Origin: an uncultured Clostridiaceae bacterium
GTDB lineage: Bacteria > Bacillota > Clostridia > TANB77 > CAG-508
DNA length: 37,606 nucleotides
Reading direction: 5' to 3'
Assembly (NCBI GenBank): GCA_946628065.1
Contig: CAMOWC010000012.1
Coordinates: 1 to 37,606 of the forward strand
Positions 1 through 8,339 of the stretch are shown here, in pieces (position 1 is the stretch's first letter; every line of letters starts with the position of its first letter). The notes under the pieces were generated by a model that did no database searches, was not told where the DNA came from, and saw only the letters and a list, made by a program, of their open reading frames with translations. The position numbers and the translations under genes are program-made.

Positions 1-75
1 CTTACCGCTTGGTCTCTTAAAGGATTTATTGTTTACTTTTCAATGTGCTTTTTAATGCCCTGTTTTCACAGGGTA
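1..75 (-). other. rRNA leader, probably just upstream of a 23S rRNA gene beyond the left edge
   Basis: On the minus strand this stretch follows a strong promoter. It contains a perfect 6-bp hairpin with a GAAA tetraloop (58-73), then an ACATTGAAAAGTAAAC segment typical of clostridial rRNA leaders and spacers, then AGACCAAGCGGTAAG at the edge, which resembles the first bases of Firmicutes 23S rRNA. The rRNA body lies outside the window, so assignment to 23S rather than 16S rests on a few bases and on memory of the family consensus. Confidence 0.55.
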
Positions 76-81
76 ATTGTG

Positions 82-110
82 ATTATACTACCTAAAAAAA
101 CAAAAGTCAA
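82..110 (-). promoter_or_regulatory. near-consensus sigma-A promoter of the rRNA gene
   Basis: On the minus strand TTGACT (105-110) and TATAAT (82-87) are separated by exactly 17 bp. Only one base departs from consensus. It drives the leader at 1-75. The rest of 111-420 is very AT-rich and I see no gene in it. Confidence 0.85.
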
Positions 111-420
111 CACTTTTTTTAAAATATTTTAAAAAAATTTTTGAGCCCAAAAAAATAATAAAATTACCATATGTAATCTTATACTTTTTTCTGAAAAATA
201 TTACGCATTTCTAATATTTTTTATGTATCTTTTTAAAAAAATGTTTATCTCTTGCTTGGCACGTTCTAATGATAACATAAAATATTTACAAATGTCAATA
301 TCTTTTTTAAAAATTTTTTAGGAAATTTTTACCGGATTAAATATTAGCCATTCTGAAAATAGTAACAGATTTTCAAACCTGTCTCCATTTTAAAAATAGT
401 TAAACTTTTAGAAACGTGTT

Positions 421-654
421 TTATATTTCCACTAATATAATATCATCACCAATGCACTTAATGTTTTGCCATGGAATTACAATATCATTTGCATTTGAAA
501 ATGCACTTAGGAATTTATTTTCGCCAGGCACAATTATAGATGTAATTGTGCCTGTTTCCAAATCTGCAGTAACGTCTTGGACAAAGCCTAAACGCTTTCC
601 GTCTTTTACATTAATAACTTCCTTATGTCTAAAATCTAGTCCCTTCTTTGACAT
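421..654 (-). CDS. ylmC: YlmC/YmxH family PRC-barrel sporulation protein
   Basis: A 77-residue protein of the YlmC/YmxH family: a single small PRC-barrel-like beta domain with no signal peptide or membrane segment. Members are found in spore-formers and are usually encoded beside sigG, as here; the molecular function is not established. The reading frame can be extended to a GTG at 663, but AGGTGG sits five bases before the ATG at 654, so 654 is the better start. The family motif (GKRLGFVQDV, then a strand ending in IIVPGE) is clear. It lies downstream of two pilin-like genes and is separated from them by a terminator. Confidence 0.85.
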   Translation of the reverse strand: MSKKGLDFRHKEVINVKDGKRLGFVQDVTADLETGTITSIIVPGENKFLSAFSNANDIVIPWQNIKCIGDDIILVEI

Positions 655-694
655 ACGCACCACCTACTTCTATATGTATATTCTTTTTGCAATA

Positions 695-731
695 AAATAT
701 GAGGCAAGAATTTTGTTCTTGCCTCATATTT
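695..731 (-). terminator. intrinsic terminator after the first pilin-like gene
   Basis: A perfect 16-bp inverted repeat (695-710 with 716-731) around a 5-base loop, followed on the minus strand by a T-rich run. It separates the pilin-like gene from ylmC. Confidence 0.8.
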
Positions 732-762
732 ATGTCTTTTTGCATGTGTTCCCAAAATGCAA

Positions 763-781
763 TTGTAATTTTTAGCAACGT
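763..781 (-). repeat. 19-bp repeat in the 3' UTR of a pilin-like gene (copy 1)
   Basis: ACGTTGCTAAAAATTACAA (minus strand) occurs 9 bases after the stop of the first pilin-like gene and again, identically, at 1749-1767 after the stop of the second. Both copies are followed by a hairpin. It may be a shared mRNA 3' element or a trace of gene duplication. Confidence 0.7.
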
Positions 782-789
782 CACTAGAT

Positions 790-1575
790 TTATTCGATTT
801 GAGATTTTGAAATAATTATAACCGGACGTAGCCCGCTAGTTTCAGATACTGGAAAATAACCTAAGTAATGTGTATATCCTTCAGGAAGATCTAAATTTGC
901 TTTCTGAACATTCCAAACAGCATACCCGGAGTCGCCGCCACTCGTTTCAAGCCAATATGCTGTAGAATGTACAAACTCTGGGCAGTCTTTTGTTGTATTA
1001 TTTTCAGGATCCGCTCCAAGCTCTTCTAATTCCGATAATTTCATTAATCTTGCTTCATTAATTGTTTTTCCTGTACTTGTTTGCAATTGTGTTTTGTAAT
1101 TTTCTAGTTCTGTTTTAATCGTGCTTCCTTCATATGAGTCACTATATGGTTCTGTGTTGTCAAATGCTATGGTTTTAATACTAGTTTCAGCAAGTAATTT
1201 TACTGTGCTTGTCTTTGTGTCACTTGTTTCTATAACATAAAAGTTTTCTGGATTACTTTCTGTTCCCAAATTAACTAGTTGTCCAATAGTGTAAGTCGTA
1301 TATGTTCCTGGATTTTCTTCTATAGCGTATAAAATGTCTAGCGCATTCTGTACTGTATTTTCATCCTCTGCAACTTTTGCATTCCACTTTTCTACACTAT
1401 TATTTGTACGTCTAAATAGGCCATCTTGGTCTAGTGTCATCGATACTGCTACCCCTGCTAGTATTAACAACACTATTACCGTGATAACAAGTGCTATAAG
1501 TGTAATACCCCAATTAGCTTTACTTCTTCTTGATAATTCATTTGTGTATTTGTCAGAATTATAACTTATATTCAT
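790..1575 (-). CDS. prepilin-like secreted protein with DUF6273-like C-terminus
   Basis: A 261-residue protein. Residues 23-48 form a prepilin-type hydrophobic helix beginning GITLIALVIT and ending near VSMTL, the pattern seen in many clostridial pseudopilin-like surface proteins. The first 22 residues are polar and partly basic. The C-terminus (about 205-261) carries a YWLETSGGDSGY patch and a closing GLRPVIII strand, resembling DUF6273/C-type-lectin-like domains. Immediately after the helix it matches the neighbouring protein (an EKWNAKV patch versus DKWNEKV), so the two are paralogues with divergent ectodomains. AAAGGAGG precedes the ATG, and a perfect-consensus promoter lies upstream. No pilus assembly genes are in the window, so a role in a pilus is not shown. 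Confidence 0.75.
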   Translation of the reverse strand: MNISYNSDKYTNELSRRSKANWGITLIALVITVIVLLILAGVAVSMTLDQDGLFRRTNNSVEKWNAKVAEDENTVQNALDILYAIEENPGTYTTYTIGQLVNLGTESNPENFYVIETSDTKTSTVKLLAETSIKTIAFDNTEPYSDSYEGSTIKTELENYKTQLQTSTGKTINEARLMKLSELEELGADPENNTTKDCPEFVHSTAYWLETSGGDSGYAVWNVQKANLDLPEGYTHYLGYFPVSETSGLRPVIIISKSQIE

Positions 1576-1604
1576 TTTCTTCCTCCTTTGTATTATTACA
1601 ACAA

Positions 1605-1633
1605 ATTATATAAATTCATAAAGCAGCTGTCAA
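1605..1633 (-). promoter_or_regulatory. perfect-consensus sigma-A promoter of pilin-like gene 1
   Basis: TTGACA (1628-1633), a 17-bp spacer and TATAAT (1605-1610) on the minus strand. Both hexamers match consensus exactly, implying strong expression. Confidence 0.9.
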
Positions 1634-1668
1634 TATATTTGCTCAATATTTATTTGCAAAATTGCCAT

Positions 1669-1682
1669 AGTAATACGTCTCC
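1669..1682. repeat. fragment related to the palindromic element at 13791-13861
   Basis: AGTAATACGTCTCC is identical to 13838-13851 within the right arm of the second palindromic element. It lies in a non-coding gap, so it may be the remnant of a half element. Confidence 0.45.
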
Positions 1683-1714
1683 AATGGTTTCATGTTTGCT
1701 TCACAATACAAATA

Positions 1715-1746
1715 GAAGCCACAAATTATCTTTAATTTCCGACTTC
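1715..1746 (-). terminator. hairpin after pilin-like gene 2, possible terminator
   Basis: Arms 1715-1720 and 1741-1746 (one G-T pair) enclose a second 6-bp stem (1723-1728 with 1733-1738). The following run is only modestly T-rich. Confidence 0.45.
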
Positions 1747-1748
1747 TG

Positions 1749-1767
1749 TTGTAATTTTTAGCAACGT
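1749..1767 (-). repeat. 19-bp repeat in the 3' UTR of a pilin-like gene (copy 2)
   Basis: Identical to 763-781, located 15 bases after the stop of the second pilin-like gene and immediately before a hairpin. Confidence 0.7.
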
Positions 1768-1782
1768 TCCTAAAATTTTTGT

Positions 1783-2931
1783 CTATAATGTTGGAATTGT
1801 ATATGTCCCATCTCCATTGTCTTCAAGTATGTTTGCATTTACTGTTATAACTGGAGCAAGATGTTTAGTAGTGTTTGTCGCAGTTGCATTGTCGTCATCG
1901 CCATATCGCAAAAGATAATATCCGTTTTCCGGAGTATCCATATATACCGTAATTTCTTCTTTGCATGAAGCAGCCCAGTCACGATCAACCGGCTGATCAT
2001 CAGGATAGTGTAGCCATTCTCCTGTCCCATATATCCAATATGCTGATGAAATGTCAATTGCAACAATAGACTGTAGTAAATCAGCTTCTTGTGCAAGCAG
2101 TCGTTCTTCTGGTTCAAGAGAATCTATAGAAGTAGTTCCATTATTTATTGATTGTAATAATTGCATATATTCAGTCACTCCGCTGAGGAAATCTCCCACA
2201 TCAATTTGTCCTTTAAGCGCCATGTACAATGCAGTCTGGGCTGTAACTTGCATTTCTTTGTTACTTCTTATCTCGCCTATTGTTTCATTGTCTAAATCAA
2301 ATATCGATTTGTACTCTTCTATTTTCGAAGCAAAATTTGTAATTATATTTTGTATGTCTCCTTTGGCATTGGTTATGATACTATTCACAGTGCTTACTAT
2401 ATCTGTGTAATTAAATGCTTCTCTCGCATTAACTACTGAAAGCACGCGATTATCTCCGGCAAATAATGCTTCACATGCCGTATCTAGTTCTGCCTTTATT
2501 CTTGCATCAAATTCTTCATATGTTGCATCAATTTGTGCTCCACTTTCATTTGGACCTACAGATTTTTTCTGTTCTCCTATTGTTTTGTACGCTCCAGATA
2601 GCATATACTCATATGATGTTGGGAACGTTATTGGGCTCAAAGTAACTGTATCTCCGCTTTTTGATGTTATAACAAATTTTCCTCCTGTTGGTTCATAATA
2701 TACATATTCATAGTCTCCTGTGTTAGTATACTGTTCCATGTAGTTAAAAAGGCTCGTAATTTCATTGTCTTGTAGTGATACCTTTTCATTCCATTTATCA
2801 ACTGTCTCATTTGCTTTTTTAAAAATTCCATCTCCACTTACCGACATTGATATTGCCGTACCTGCCAATATAAGCAATACTATTATTGTAATTACTAATG
2901 CAATTAGTGTAATTCCCGTTTGTTTTTTCAT
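1783..2931 (-). CDS. prepilin-like secreted protein (paralogue of the next gene)
   Basis: A 382-residue protein starting MKKQTGITLIALVIT: a short basic N-terminus, then a prepilin-type helix (residues 6-30), then a long extracellular part with no family I recognise. Residues about 34-55 align with its neighbour, whereas the middle differs. Near the C-terminus there is an AYWIYGTGEWL patch followed by HLAPVITVNANI, reminiscent of the closing strands of the paralogue. Its own promoter and an AAAGGATG-like ribosome site precede the ATG. Function is unknown; a surface-exposed pseudopilin-like role is inferred. Confidence 0.7.
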   Translation of the reverse strand: MKKQTGITLIALVITIIVLLILAGTAISMSVSGDGIFKKANETVDKWNEKVSLQDNEITSLFNYMEQYTNTGDYEYVYYEPTGGKFVITSKSGDTVTLSPITFPTSYEYMLSGAYKTIGEQKKSVGPNESGAQIDATYEEFDARIKAELDTACEALFAGDNRVLSVVNAREAFNYTDIVSTVNSIITNAKGDIQNIITNFASKIEEYKSIFDLDNETIGEIRSNKEMQVTAQTALYMALKGQIDVGDFLSGVTEYMQLLQSINNGTTSIDSLEPEERLLAQEADLLQSIVAIDISSAYWIYGTGEWLHYPDDQPVDRDWAASCKEEITVYMDTPENGYYLLRYGDDDNATATNTTKHLAPVITVNANILEDNGDGTYTIPTL

Positions 2932-2968
2932 GCTTTATCATCCTTTCTTCTTTTGTTTTGTTAGATAC

Positions 2969-2997
2969 AATATACACCATTAAAGTTTAATTTGCAA
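2969..2997 (-). promoter_or_regulatory. likely sigma-A promoter of pilin-like gene 2
   Basis: TTGCAA (2992-2997), 17 bp, TATATT (2969-2974) on the minus strand, about 40 bases before the start codon. Confidence 0.6.
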
Positions 2998-3006
2998 TAT
3001 ATATAA

Positions 3007-3032
3007 AAAAACAAGGTGCTTCCCTTGTTTTT
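3007..3032 (-). terminator. sigG terminator
   Basis: A 10-bp perfect stem (3007-3016 with 3023-3032), 6-base loop, then a run of T on the minus strand, 19 bases after the sigG stop. Confidence 0.85.
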
Positions 3033-3051
3033 AAAGTAATATTATTATACT

Positions 3052-3825
3052 CTATTCATACATCTTCCTTATTCTATCAATTGCACTTTTTTCTAATCTT
3101 GATACTTGAGCCTGTGATATTCCTATTTCGTCTGCAACCTCCATTTGAGTTCTCCCATCAAAAAATCTTTTCGAAATAATCATTTTCTCTCTTGAATTAA
3201 GTTTTTTCATTGCTTCCGAAATTGTTAAATTCTCAGCCCACCCGTCTTCCGTGTTTTTGGTATCACTTATTTGGTCCATTACATAGACATTATCAGTTCC
3301 ATCATTAAAAGCAGGTTCTTGCAAAGATACTGGTAGCTGTATAGCATCCAAGCTAAATGCAATGTCTTCTTTTTCAACATCTAATGCTTTCGCGATATCA
3401 TCTATTGTTGGTTCCTTTTGTGTATCTTTTATTACTTTATCTCTATATTGTATTACTTTATATGCTAAATCTCTTACAGATCTACTTACTCTAACCATAT
3501 TATTATCTCTTAAATATCTTCTTATCTCTCCAATTATCATTGGAACAGCATATGTTGAAAATTGTACATTCAGTTCAGTGTTAAAATTATCTATTGCTTT
3601 AATTAATCCCACACATCCTACCTGAAACAAATCGTCTACATTTTCTCCTCGTCCTCCAAATCGTTGAATTACGCTTAGTACAAGTCTCAAATTTCCTTGT
3701 ATAAATTTTTCTCGTGCTTTACTATCTCCTTGTTTTATTTTTATAAAAAGTTCTTTCTTTTCTTCGTTTGTAAGCACAGGTAATTTTGAAGTGTCAACTC
3801 CGCATATCTCGACCTTGCTTATCAA
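3052..3825 (-). CDS. sigG: RNA polymerase sporulation sigma factor G
   Basis: A 257-residue sigma-70 family factor that directs late forespore transcription. It begins with the signature N-terminus SKVEICGVDTSKLPVL, followed by region 2 (LRLVLSVIQRFGGRGE, DDLFQVGC), region 3 (EIRRYLRDNNMVRVSRS) and region 4 (EEIGISQAQVSRLEK type). The frame is open upstream to 3906, but a perfect AAAGGAGG (3833-3840) lies seven bases before a TTG at 3825, and that start gives the length of known SigG. The upstream extension would run into a palindromic element, so TTG is chosen. It lies downstream of sigE as in other Clostridia, separated by that element. Confidence 0.95.
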   Translation of the reverse strand: MISKVEICGVDTSKLPVLTNEEKKELFIKIKQGDSKAREKFIQGNLRLVLSVIQRFGGRGENVDDLFQVGCVGLIKAIDNFNTELNVQFSTYAVPMIIGEIRRYLRDNNMVRVSRSVRDLAYKVIQYRDKVIKDTQKEPTIDDIAKALDVEKEDIAFSLDAIQLPVSLQEPAFNDGTDNVYVMDQISDTKNTEDGWAENLTISEAMKKLNSREKMIISKRFFDGRTQMEVADEIGISQAQVSRLEKSAIDRIRKMYE

Positions 3826-3841
3826 AACAAAACCTCCTTTA

Positions 3842-3866
3842 GAAATAATGCTATTTACATTATTTC
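3842..3866 (-). promoter_or_regulatory. hairpin directly upstream of the sigG ribosome-binding site
   Basis: A perfect 9-bp inverted repeat (3842-3850 with 3858-3866) with a 7-base loop ends one base before AAAGGAGG. It could modulate translation or be an mRNA 5' end structure. I found no convincing sigma-F/G promoter around it. Confidence 0.4.
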
Positions 3867-3887
3867 CAAAAAAAGTTTTTTTATTCT

Positions 3888-3969
3888 TGGAAACGCTTTG
3901 GGACAACCATTTTTGTTAATTGAGGCAAATGTCTCAATTAACAAAAATGGTTGTCCCAAAGCGTTTCCA
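3888..3969. repeat. palindromic element 1 (37-bp perfect inverted repeat)
   Basis: Arms 3888-3924 and 3933-3969 are perfect complements around an 8-base centre. It fills most of the gap between sigE (stop at 3973) and sigG. Each arm holds a GGGAC-type motif (TTTGGGACAACC), as does the element at 13791-13861. It looks like a REPIN/MITE-like mobile palindrome, and it will also fold in RNA and may terminate sigE transcripts. Confidence 0.8.
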
Positions 3970-3972
3970 TCC

Positions 3973-4704
3973 CTACCCTGTTTTGCTCATTATATCTTTT
4001 TTCATTTTGCTTATGATTTTTTTCTCAAGCCTGGAAATATAGCTTTGTGAAATTCCAAGCATATCTGCCACTTCTTTTTGCGTTTTTTCTATTCCTGATT
4101 CAAGCCCAAAACGCAGCTCCATTATGTTTTTCTCTCTTTTATTCAGTTTTTCTATTGAAGTTCTTAGTAACTTAATATCAACTTCGTCTTCCATTTTTCT
4201 TGAAATAATATCAGGGTCTGTGCCTAAAATATCAGAAAGCAACAATTCATTACCATCACCGTCTTGATTAAGTGGCTCATCTATAGAAACCTCTCCCTTT
4301 TCTTTGTTGCTTCGTCTTAAAAACATAAGTATTTCATTTTCAATACATCTAGAAGAATATGTAGCAAGTTTTATATTCTTTCCCGAATTGAATGTATTAA
4401 TTGCTTTCATTAGTCCTATTGTCCCTATAGAAATCAAGTCTTCTATTCCTACACCTGTATTTTCAAATTTTTTTGCAATATATACAACTAGTCTTAGATT
4501 TCTTTCAACTAGTGTTTGTCTTGCTTCTATATCTTTGTCTGCTAATTTCTTTAGAAGCTCATCCTCTTCTTCTGTGGATAGTGGTGGAGGAAGCACTTGG
4601 CTTCCTCCTATATAGTATATAGGAAAAGATTCAACATTTTCATCCTTTAGATATTTTACATACAAAGTGTTAATGCTGTTTTTCAGCAAATTCAATAAAT
4701 TCAT
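3973..4704 (-). CDS. sigE: RNA polymerase sporulation sigma factor E precursor
   Basis: A 243-residue pro-sigma-E, the early mother-cell sigma factor. The N-terminal part is the pro-sequence, followed by the hallmark [14 protein letters not shown], region 2 ([30 protein letters not shown]) and region 4 ([13 protein letters not shown]). The pro-sequence is cleaved by SpoIIGA, encoded just upstream. An in-frame TTG at 4722 exists, but AAAGGAG (4713-4719) lies eight bases before the ATG at 4704, so the ATG is taken. The first 35 bases overlap the end of spoIIGA, so the two are likely translationally coupled. Confidence 0.95.
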   Translation of the reverse strand: MNLLNLLKNSINTLYVKYLKDENVESFPIYYIGGSQVLPPPLSTEEEDELLKKLADKDIEARQTLVERNLRLVVYIAKKFENTGVGIEDLISIGTIGLMKAINTFNSGKNIKLATYSSRCIENEILMFLRRSNKEKGEVSIDEPLNQDGDGNELLLSDILGTDPDIISRKMEDEVDIKLLRTSIEKLNKREKNIMELRFGLESGIEKTQKEVADMLGISQSYISRLEKKIISKMKKDIMSKTG

Positions 4705-5593
4705 TGCTATTACTCCTTTCAAAAATGCCTATTCCAATTAGGGCAGAATAAAGTCCATTTTTTGTTAAATTGCCATTATATATGCCAACAATAGCATTTT
4801 GTACTTGTATTTGTTCGTCTTCTGTATCTATTTCCATTGCATCTGGTTTTAGTCCAAGTAGCATTCCATTTTGTTTTCCTAAAGAAGAAAATGGAACAAG
4901 CCTAAATTTTCGTAAATAATCATCTGGCATATCATTATACCTTCCTTCAATAATAGAATCTATGTTGTCTATTATTGTTTTTGGTATTATTGTGTCTAAA
5001 TAGTTCTTTTCAACAATTACAACTGGATTCCCTGTTATAGGTTCTCTTAGCAAATTGCCTGTATCAATTAAGGCATTTACTTTAGTCTCTTTGTCCTTGA
5101 TTTTTATCGTTACTTTGCAGAATAATTTATTTTTTGTAAATTTAGTCTTAATTATTTTAAACACAGCTTTTATCAGCACAAATCCAATAATGGCACCTAA
5201 AAAAACTATTTTTATTGGGTACATACCTAAATATACCCCTTCTCTTGTTAGTATGTCCTGTGGTCTTATAAAATAGAGCATTGCAAATGCCGTCCCACCA
5301 AAAACAAATGAAACTAGATAAAAAGTTAACAATTGTTTTGTTAGGCTTTTTAAATTTCCTGGGCTATACGCAATATACACCATAGCAATTGACAGAAATA
5401 TTTTTAACAAAAAACTGGAATATGTTTCTAGTGCTTGTATGTATGATAAAATTGCATATGCAGCGCCAATACTTGCTGCAAACAATATTCTTATTTTTTT
5501 TGGTTTTATTTTATATGCAATTGCTGTTCCGTATAAAATTATATAATTCATACATATATTCTCAGCAATTACTAAATCAATATAAATTGTCAT
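4670..5593 (-). CDS. spoIIGA: pro-sigma-E processing aspartic protease SpoIIGA
   Basis: A 307-residue membrane protease that cleaves pro-sigma-E during sporulation. The N-terminal half contains about five hydrophobic segments (residues about 5-25, 36-52, 62-78, 88-108 and 125-147). The C-terminal domain carries the aspartic protease signature ALIDTGN, with the catalytic Asp at 177, as in the SpoIIGA family, which works as a dimer. It overlaps sigE by 35 bases. The ribosome-binding site is weak (AAAG only). An upstream promoter with unusual spacing resembles the Spo0A-dependent spoIIG type. Confidence 0.95.
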   Translation of the reverse strand: MTIYIDLVIAENICMNYIILYGTAIAYKIKPKKIRILFAASIGAAYAILSYIQALETYSSFLLKIFLSIAMVYIAYSPGNLKSLTKQLLTFYLVSFVFGGTAFAMLYFIRPQDILTREGVYLGMYPIKIVFLGAIIGFVLIKAVFKIIKTKFTKNKLFCKVTIKIKDKETKVNALIDTGNLLREPITGNPVVIVEKNYLDTIIPKTIIDNIDSIIEGRYNDMPDDYLRKFRLVPFSSLGKQNGMLLGLKPDAMEIDTEDEQIQVQNAIVGIYNGNLTKNGLYSALIGIGIFERSNSNEFIEFAEKQH

Positions 5594-5622
5594 TTTAGAT
5601 ACGCTTTCTTTATTCTGCTGTT

Positions 5623-5655
5623 ATTGTACTACCTCAAAAGCAAAAAAGCTGTCAT
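5623..5655 (-). promoter_or_regulatory. candidate spoIIG-type promoter with 21-bp spacer
   Basis: ATGACA (5650-5655) and TACAAT (5623-5628) on the minus strand are 21 bp apart. The B. subtilis spoIIG promoter is known for an over-long spacer and Spo0A activation. I see no clear TGTCGAA Spo0A box nearby, so this is tentative. Confidence 0.4.
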
Positions 5656-5670
5656 TTTATGATGTCAAAA

Positions 5671-5706
5671 AAAAGAAATCATCTACTATATTCGATGATT
5701 TCTTTT
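5671..5706 (-). terminator. ftsZ terminator
   Basis: A 13-bp stem (5671-5683 with 5694-5706) followed by T-rich sequence on the minus strand, 19 bases after the ftsZ stop. Confidence 0.85.
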
Positions 5707-5725
5707 ATATTATTTTTAATTATGA

Positions 5726-6844
5726 CTATTTTACAAGTCCTTTACCCTTTCTTAAGAAAGATGGTATGTCTAATTCATTTTGGCTGTTTCCACTTGGCTC
5801 AGATGCTGGAATAGAATTGATTTTTTTATTCCATGTATTTGTAACCAAATTTTCTACACCAATACTAGATATTGTTTGTTCTTTTTCAAATCCAGTAGCA
5901 ATTACTGTAATTACAATTTCATCTCCAAGAGAATCATCTGTAACAGTACCAAAGATAATGTTAGCTTCTGGGTCCGCACTTCTTTGTACTAATTCAGCTG
6001 CAATGTTAGCTTCATGTAATCCAACATCTGCTCCACCTGTAATGTTAATAATTACACCATTAGCTCCTTCTATTGATGTTTCTAGCAATGGGCTTTGAAT
6101 TGCTTGTTTTGCAGCATCTTCTGCTCTGTTCTCTCCTGTTGCACGTCCAATTCCCATGTGAGCCATTCCCTTGTCTTTCATTATTGTTTTAACATCCGCA
6201 AAGTCCAAATTAATAAGTCCAGGTGTTGCAATCAAGTCTGAAATACCTTGAACGCCTTGTCTTAAAACATCATCTGCCATTTTAAATGCTTCTATAATAG
6301 AGGTCTTTCTGTCGATAACTTGTAGTAATTTATCATTTGGTATAACAACTAGTGTATCAACCTTTCCTTTTAAAGCATCTATTCCACGCTCAGCTTGTGC
6401 TAAACGTTTCTTTCCTTCAAAAGTAAATGGTTTAGTAACAACACCTATTGTCAAAATTCCCATTTCTTTTGCAGCAGCAGCAACTATTGGAGCAGCACCT
6501 GTTCCAGTTCCTCCACCCATTCCAGCTGTTACAAATACCATATCTGCACCTTTTAGGCTTTCAGCAATTTCTGTTTTGCTTTCCTCAGCAGCTTGTGCAC
6601 CTATATCAGGGTTTGCACCAGCTCCTAATCCTCTTGTAATTTTCTCGCCGATTTGAATTCTAGATGGTGCTTTAGAAAGTAGTAGAGCTTGTCTATCTGT
6701 ATTAATTGCAATAAACTCTACATTCTTAATTCCCGCGTCTATCATTCTATTTACAGCATTGTTTCCTGCACCACCAACACCTATTACTTTAATATTAGCA
6801 GTACCGTCCATCATGTAGTTGTTATCATCACTAGTATCAAACAT
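5726..6844 (-). CDS. ftsZ: cell division GTPase FtsZ
   Basis: A 372-residue tubulin-like GTPase that forms the cytokinetic ring. The GTP-binding tubulin signature [10 protein letters not shown] is at 110-119, preceded by [15 protein letters not shown] at about 20-34. The T7 catalytic loop region (NLDFADVKT) is present. A variable linker leads to the conserved C-terminal tail LDIPSFLRK, the docking peptide for FtsA and other partners. It lies 55 bases after ftsA and has AAGGAGG before its ATG, so the two form an operon. Length and motifs are normal. Confidence 0.98.
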   Translation of the reverse strand: MFDTSDDNNYMMDGTANIKVIGVGGAGNNAVNRMIDAGIKNVEFIAINTDRQALLLSKAPSRIQIGEKITRGLGAGANPDIGAQAAEESKTEIAESLKGADMVFVTAGMGGGTGTGAAPIVAAAAKEMGILTIGVVTKPFTFEGKKRLAQAERGIDALKGKVDTLVVIPNDKLLQVIDRKTSIIEAFKMADDVLRQGVQGISDLIATPGLINLDFADVKTIMKDKGMAHMGIGRATGENRAEDAAKQAIQSPLLETSIEGANGVIINITGGADVGLHEANIAAELVQRSADPEANIIFGTVTDDSLGDEIVITVIATGFEKEQTISSIGVENLVTNTWNKKINSIPASEPSGNSQNELDIPSFLRKGKGLVK

Positions 6845-6899
6845 AAAGTTTCCTCCTTAATTTATATAGTATATTTAAAAAATTAAAATCTTTTTATTA

Positions 6900-8129
6900 T
6901 TACGAGTAGAAAAAGTCTTTGATTTTTTCTAAAGCATCTTTAAGAATATGTGTTTCCGTTTTAGTATCTATGCTACTAGATACAGTTTTTGCAAACGATC
7001 TTGCTGAAATATATCTTACCAAAGCATAACTTGTCCTATATTCTTGAGAGACTTGACTTATTGCTCTACCTGTAGCGAATTTTACTGGTATATTAAGAAT
7101 TATTTTTCCAGCCATATCGCTTTTATTTATTGTTGTAATTCCAAGTCCGGTTAATACAACATTGTTAATTTGTTGCTTTAGGCCTTGTGCAGTTATGTCT
7201 TTATTAACAAGTGAGAATATTTCTTCTATTCTTGCTTCAATTATTTCTATTAGCTCTGAACTTTTTATTGACCTACTTCTTGAATTGCCTTTATAAGTAT
7301 TCAAAATAATTTCGTTGTCATTATCTATAAATGATTTTAGTGCTAATGGATATTGTCTTTTCAGTCTATCAGCTTCATCTTCAGAAATATTTAAGACTAA
7401 TGAAACATCGTTTGTTATATTGTCTCCACCAAGTGGAATTGTGTTAGTATACTCAAACGCAGCTCCTGAAAATACACCTATTTCTGTATTTCCAGCCCCA
7501 ACATCTAATAATAAAATATTGTCATTCAATTCGTTCGTATCTAAAACAACATTTCTTTCAGCTAATGAAATTGGAACTATTCCGTCAATGTCTAAGCCTG
7601 CTTTTCTAAAAATATTTGAAATTTGTTTAGTATATTCTTTATCTGCTAAAATTACCTGTGCCTTTAAAGTAAAACTTGAGCTAAAGTTTCCAACAGGATC
7701 ATCTACACATGTTCCGTTATCTAGAATAAACTTTTCTGGAACAATATCTATTAGTACCTGATTTTCAGGTATTTCAATATCTTTTACTTGCAAAATACCT
7801 GAAGAAACGTCTTTTGCAGATATTCCTGCATATTTGTCTTTTATTTCTTTAACAATGCTATTTTGTACAATAGTAACGTATTTACCTGGTATCATAGTAT
7901 AGGCAGAATTAATTTTCAAATTTGACTGTTCTTCTGCTTCCTTAATAGCATTAGAAATGGACGAGGCAATTTCATCTTCATCAATTATTTTGCCTTTTTT
8001 CATTCCTGAGCATTTAGATATTGTATTGCAAATAACTTCAATTTGGTTGAAATTATTAACTTCTCCAACAACGCAGCTAACGTGAGATGTGCCTATATCA
8101 ATGCCAACAATGATATCTCCGATTGCCAA
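6900..8129 (-). CDS. ftsA: cell division protein FtsA
   Basis: A 409-residue actin-like ATPase that tethers FtsZ to the membrane. The phosphate-1 motif is IVGIDIGTSHVSCVVGE near the N-terminus. A 1C subdomain-like segment lies in the middle (about 83-160), and the second phosphate motif LLLDVGAGNTEIGVF follows. The C-terminus ends in an ALEKIKDFFYS-type amphipathic helix, the usual membrane-targeting sequence. It is the first gene of the ftsA-ftsZ unit. Confidence 0.96.
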   Translation of the reverse strand: MAIGDIIVGIDIGTSHVSCVVGEVNNFNQIEVICNTISKCSGMKKGKIIDEDEIASSISNAIKEAEEQSNLKINSAYTMIPGKYVTIVQNSIVKEIKDKYAGISAKDVSSGILQVKDIEIPENQVLIDIVPEKFILDNGTCVDDPVGNFSSSFTLKAQVILADKEYTKQISNIFRKAGLDIDGIVPISLAERNVVLDTNELNDNILLLDVGAGNTEIGVFSGAAFEYTNTIPLGGDNITNDVSLVLNISEDEADRLKRQYPLALKSFIDNDNEIILNTYKGNSRSRSIKSSELIEIIEARIEEIFSLVNKDITAQGLKQQINNVVLTGLGITTINKSDMAGKIILNIPVKFATGRAISQVSQEYRTSYALVRYISARSFAKTVSSSIDTKTETHILKDALEKIKDFFYS

Positions 8130-8168
8130 TATTTACGCCTCCATTTCTTACATCAATTTTCAGTCATT

Positions 8169-8197
8169 AGAATATTATATTTTTTTTAAAAAGTCAA
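8169..8197 (-). promoter_or_regulatory. likely sigma-A promoter of ftsA-ftsZ
   Basis: TTGACT (8192-8197), 17 bp, TATTCT (8169-8174) on the minus strand, about 40 bases before ftsA. Confidence 0.55.
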
Positions 8198-8212
8198 TAG
8201 AATTTGTTATAT

Positions 8213-8245
8213 TTTTGTAATAATTTTGTAATAATTTTGTAATAA
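8213..8245. repeat. three tandem 11-bp repeats
   Basis: Three perfect copies of TTTTGTAATAA lie just upstream of the ftsA promoter. They could bend DNA or bind a regulator, or be simple AT-rich expansion. Confidence 0.6.
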
Positions 8246-8306
8246 TGTTTGTTCTTCTGTTTTCTAGTGTATTACATGTTATTGCGAGCCATAAAAGTGC
8301 ATTATA

Positions 8307-8332
8307 AAAGGCATTCTTTTTTTAGAACGCCT
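8307..8332 (-). terminator. terminator of the murA-to-8340 operon
   Basis: AGGCGTTCT pairs with AGAATGCCT (one G-T) around an A-rich loop on the minus strand, followed by TTTAT. It starts 8 bases after the stop of the 415-residue gene. Confidence 0.7.
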
Positions 8333-8339
8333 CTTTATT

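Noticed and set aside
3826-3906. SigG start at 3906
   Set aside because: The extension would use the arm of a palindromic element as coding sequence and ignores the perfect ribosome site before the TTG at 3825.
8213-8245. 11-bp tandem repeats as a replication origin or iteron
   Set aside because: Three AT-rich copies only, no DnaA boxes or replication genes nearby.
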